Source: Bacillota bacterium
GTDB lineage: Bacteria > Bacillota > Clostridia > Acetivibrionales > DTU013
Assembly (NCBI GenBank): GCA_023433505.1
Contig: JAEZCO010000073.1
Coordinates: forward strand, 83,636-147,635
Reading direction: 5' to 3'
DNA length: 64,000 nt
Shown here: positions 62,924 to 64,000 of the stretch, piece by piece
How positions within the stretch are numbered: the stretch's first letter is position 1
How the letters are laid out: the number at the start of each line of letters is the position of its first letter
Translations under genes and position numbers: made by a program
Notes under the pieces: generated by a model
Database searches by the model: none
Seen by the model: the letters and a program-made list of their open reading frames with translations, nothing else
Told to the model about the DNA's origin: nothing

Positions 62924-63018
62924 TGGATTGAAAAGTCGTTTTAACGACGCATGGAGCAGTATAGATCAGCATCCTGCAGCATTGTTCGAATAAATAGCGT
63001 TGAATTAGAAATTAGGGG

Positions 63019-63047
63019 TTGACTTTGAAATAAAGTTTTTGTATACT
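63019..63047 (+). promoter_or_regulatory. Promoter of the tRNA array
   Basis: TTGACT at 63019-63024, 17-bp spacer, TATACT at 63042-63047, 43 bp before tRNA-Val. Confidence 0.8.
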
Positions 63048-63090
63048 AGGTATTGTCTTCAAACGAGAAACTTCGAAGGAGACATTGAAC

Positions 63091-63166
63091 GGGAGCTTAG
63101 CTCAGCTGGGGGAGCACCTGCCTTACAAGCAGGGGGTCATAGGTTCGAGCCCTATAGTTCCCACCA
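63091..63166 (+). tRNA. tRNA-Val (TAC)
   Basis: 76 nt with encoded CCA. Anticodon TAC in CCTTACAAG, T loop GGTTCGAGCC, acceptor GGGAGCT/AGTTCCC. Confidence 0.97.
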
Positions 63167-63222
63167 AGGATCGAAAGATCCAGTAGTATGTGTCCATGAA
63201 GCAAAGCTGCATGGACATTTAT

Positions 63223-63299
63223 GGCCCGGTAGTTCAGTTGGTTAGAACGCTAGCCTGTCACGCTAGAGGTCGAGGGTTCGAGCCCCTTCCGGGTCGCCA
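63223..63299 (+). tRNA. tRNA-Asp (GTC)
   Basis: 77 nt with encoded CCA. Anticodon GTC in CCTGTCACG, T loop GGTTCGAGCC, acceptor GGCCCGG/CCGGGTC. Confidence 0.97.
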
Positions 63300-63342
63300 G
63301 CTAAGAGGTCTGATATCGGTAACGGTATCCGGCCTCAATTTA

Positions 63343-63418
63343 GCCCAGATAGCTCAGTCGGTAGAGCAGTGGACTGAAAATCCACGTGTCGCTGGTTCAA
63401 TTCCGGCTCTGGGCACCA
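63343..63418 (+). tRNA. tRNA-Phe (GAA)
   Basis: 76 nt with encoded CCA. Anticodon GAA in ACTGAAAAT, T loop GGTTCAATTCC, acceptor GCCCAGA/TCTGGGC. Confidence 0.97.
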
Positions 63419-63446
63419 ATTACTAGGGAAAAGATCTCTAGTACAT

Positions 63447-63521
63447 GCGGGATTAACTCAGTGGTAGAGTGTCACCTTGCCAAGGTGAAAGTCGCGAGTC
63501 CGAATCTCGTATCCCGCTCCA
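63447..63521 (+). tRNA. tRNA-Gly (GCC)
   Basis: 75 nt ending TCCA. Anticodon GCC in CTTGCCAAG, T loop AGTCCGAATCT, acceptor GCGGGAT/ATCCCGC. Confidence 0.96.
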
Positions 63522-63524
63522 GTG

Positions 63525-63553
63525 AAGCCAGTCACACTGACTGGCTTTCATTT
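63525..63553 (+). terminator. Terminator-like hairpin after tRNA-Gly
   Basis: AAGCCAGTCA (63525-63534) pairs with TGACTGGCTT (63538-63547), followed by TCATTTT. It stands between tRNA-Gly and tRNA-Cys, so tRNA-Cys may be partly separate. Confidence 0.65.
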
Positions 63554-63621
63554 TCCCCATGAAAATCCACTTGACTCTGTCGTGGTTATCTGGTTAACTA
63601 TATCTCGCGGGAAAAAAAGAC

Positions 63622-63695
<74 letters not shown>

Positions 63696-63700
63696 ATTGA

Positions 63701-63730
63701 TACCAAACCTTTTGGGGTTTGGTATTTTTT
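63701..63730 (+). terminator. Terminator of the tRNA array
   Basis: TACCAAACC (63701-63709) pairs with GGTTTGGTA (63716-63724), loop TTTTGG, then TTTTTT. Confidence 0.9.
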
Positions 63731-63773
63731 ATGCCTTCTGAATCCCACGTTGGGACGGCTACTACAGTTATGC

Positions 63774-63975
63774 AACCTAAATTCCCGAATTATTATACAA
63801 TACCTTCGTGAAATGCAGCAAAATCAACATTTTTCGAAATATTTATGTTGATTTTTTCTTCGATGTATAGTATAACCTAAATTCCCGAATTATTATACAA
63901 TACCTTCGTGAAATGCAGCAAAATCAACATTTTTCGAAATATTTATGTTGATTTTTTCTTCGATGTATAGTATAA
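63774..63975. repeat. Two tandem copies of a 100-bp A/T-rich unit
   Basis: The unit from 63774 recurs exactly 100 bp later at 63874. Each carries AATCAACAT/ATGTTGATT with a T-run (a terminator-like hairpin) and ends in GATGTATAGTATAA. No frame is credible. Confidence 0.9.
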
Positions 63976-63994
63976 TTATACTATACATCGAAGA
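63957..63994. repeat. 38-bp perfect palindrome at the end of the second 100-bp unit
   Basis: The 19 bases 63957-63975 are followed at once by their exact reverse complement 63976-63994, with GTATAGTATAA meeting TTATACTATAC at the centre. It may be an operator, a symmetric promoter or the junction of an inverted mobile element. Confidence 0.85.
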
Positions 63995-64000
63995 TTGAGG

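Noticed and set aside
63774..63975. Tandem repeats as a possible CRISPR array
   Set aside because: Units are 100 bp, exactly contiguous and without unique spacers.

Overview
The window is chromosomal DNA of an anaerobic, spore-forming member of the Clostridia (Firmicutes). Supporting signs are strong AGGAGG-type ribosome binding sites, near-consensus TTGACA-17-TATAAT promoters, frequent GTG/TTG starts, an alpha/beta-type small acid-soluble spore protein, an ftsE-ftsX-murein hydrolase-ctpA block, an FMN riboswitch in front of ribU, and a Val-Asp-Phe-Gly-Cys tRNA array. The species cannot be named from sequence alone.

Region 1 (1-28.95 kb) is a large catabolic island for an N-heterocyclic compound. 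It holds a cut-off cupin regulator, a UbiD-type decarboxylase with its UbiX prenyl-FMN synthase, and a three-subunit molybdenum hydroxylase of the xanthine dehydrogenase family. A YgeY-like hydrolase, two fold-type-II PLP enzymes and a dihydropyrimidinase-type cyclic amidohydrolase follow. Next come a complete BMP-type nucleoside/purine ABC importer, an iron-sulfur flavoprotein, a short-chain dehydrogenase, an SsnA-like deaminase, a PreA-like dehydrogenase with two [4Fe-4S] motifs, an iron alcohol dehydrogenase, FolB, an aldehyde dehydrogenase, and two adjacent genes of the methenyl-tetrahydromethanopterin cyclohydrolase (Mch) family. The island ends with mogA, moaA, moaC and a MOSC gene, which supply molybdenum cofactor. 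Part of the set resembles the anaerobic purine cluster (yge/ssnA/xdh). FolB plus the Mch pair is not part of that cluster as I know it, and suggests pterin- or C1-pterin-type chemistry. This is the most interesting part of the window.

Region 2 (29-39.7 kb) has a geranylgeranyl-reductase-like flavoprotein, a DUF2975 membrane protein, and an oligosaccharide locus: a two-TM AraC sensor-regulator diverging from LplB/LplC-type permeases, a lipoprotein binding protein, a broken BadF/MurQ remnant and a DUF6259-type glycosidase. This importer has no ATPase of its own; a MsmX/UgpC-type ATPase at 53.3 kb could power it.

Region 3 (39.9-42.95 kb) has the FMN riboswitch and ribU, with an odd 67-bp tandem repeat between them, a LURP-one-like protein, an XRE repressor facing a small HTH gene across an operator-rich promoter, and a candidate structured RNA that recurs at 59.0 kb.

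Region 4 (42.98-53.0 kb, minus strand) is arginine and carbamoyl-phosphate synthesis: argCB and argD-carA-carB-argF with a GNAT gene at the end. Two promoters of identical layout overlap ARG-box-like operators. A PilZ gene sits between the two blocks.

Region 5 (53.3-64 kb) is housekeeping: the MsmX-type ATPase, a CdaR/PucR-type regulator, FtsEX with its M23 hydrolase, CtpA, SASP, a methyltransferase, a cold-shock protein, Hsp33, five tRNAs, and at the edge a 100-bp tandem repeat ending in a 38-bp perfect palindrome.
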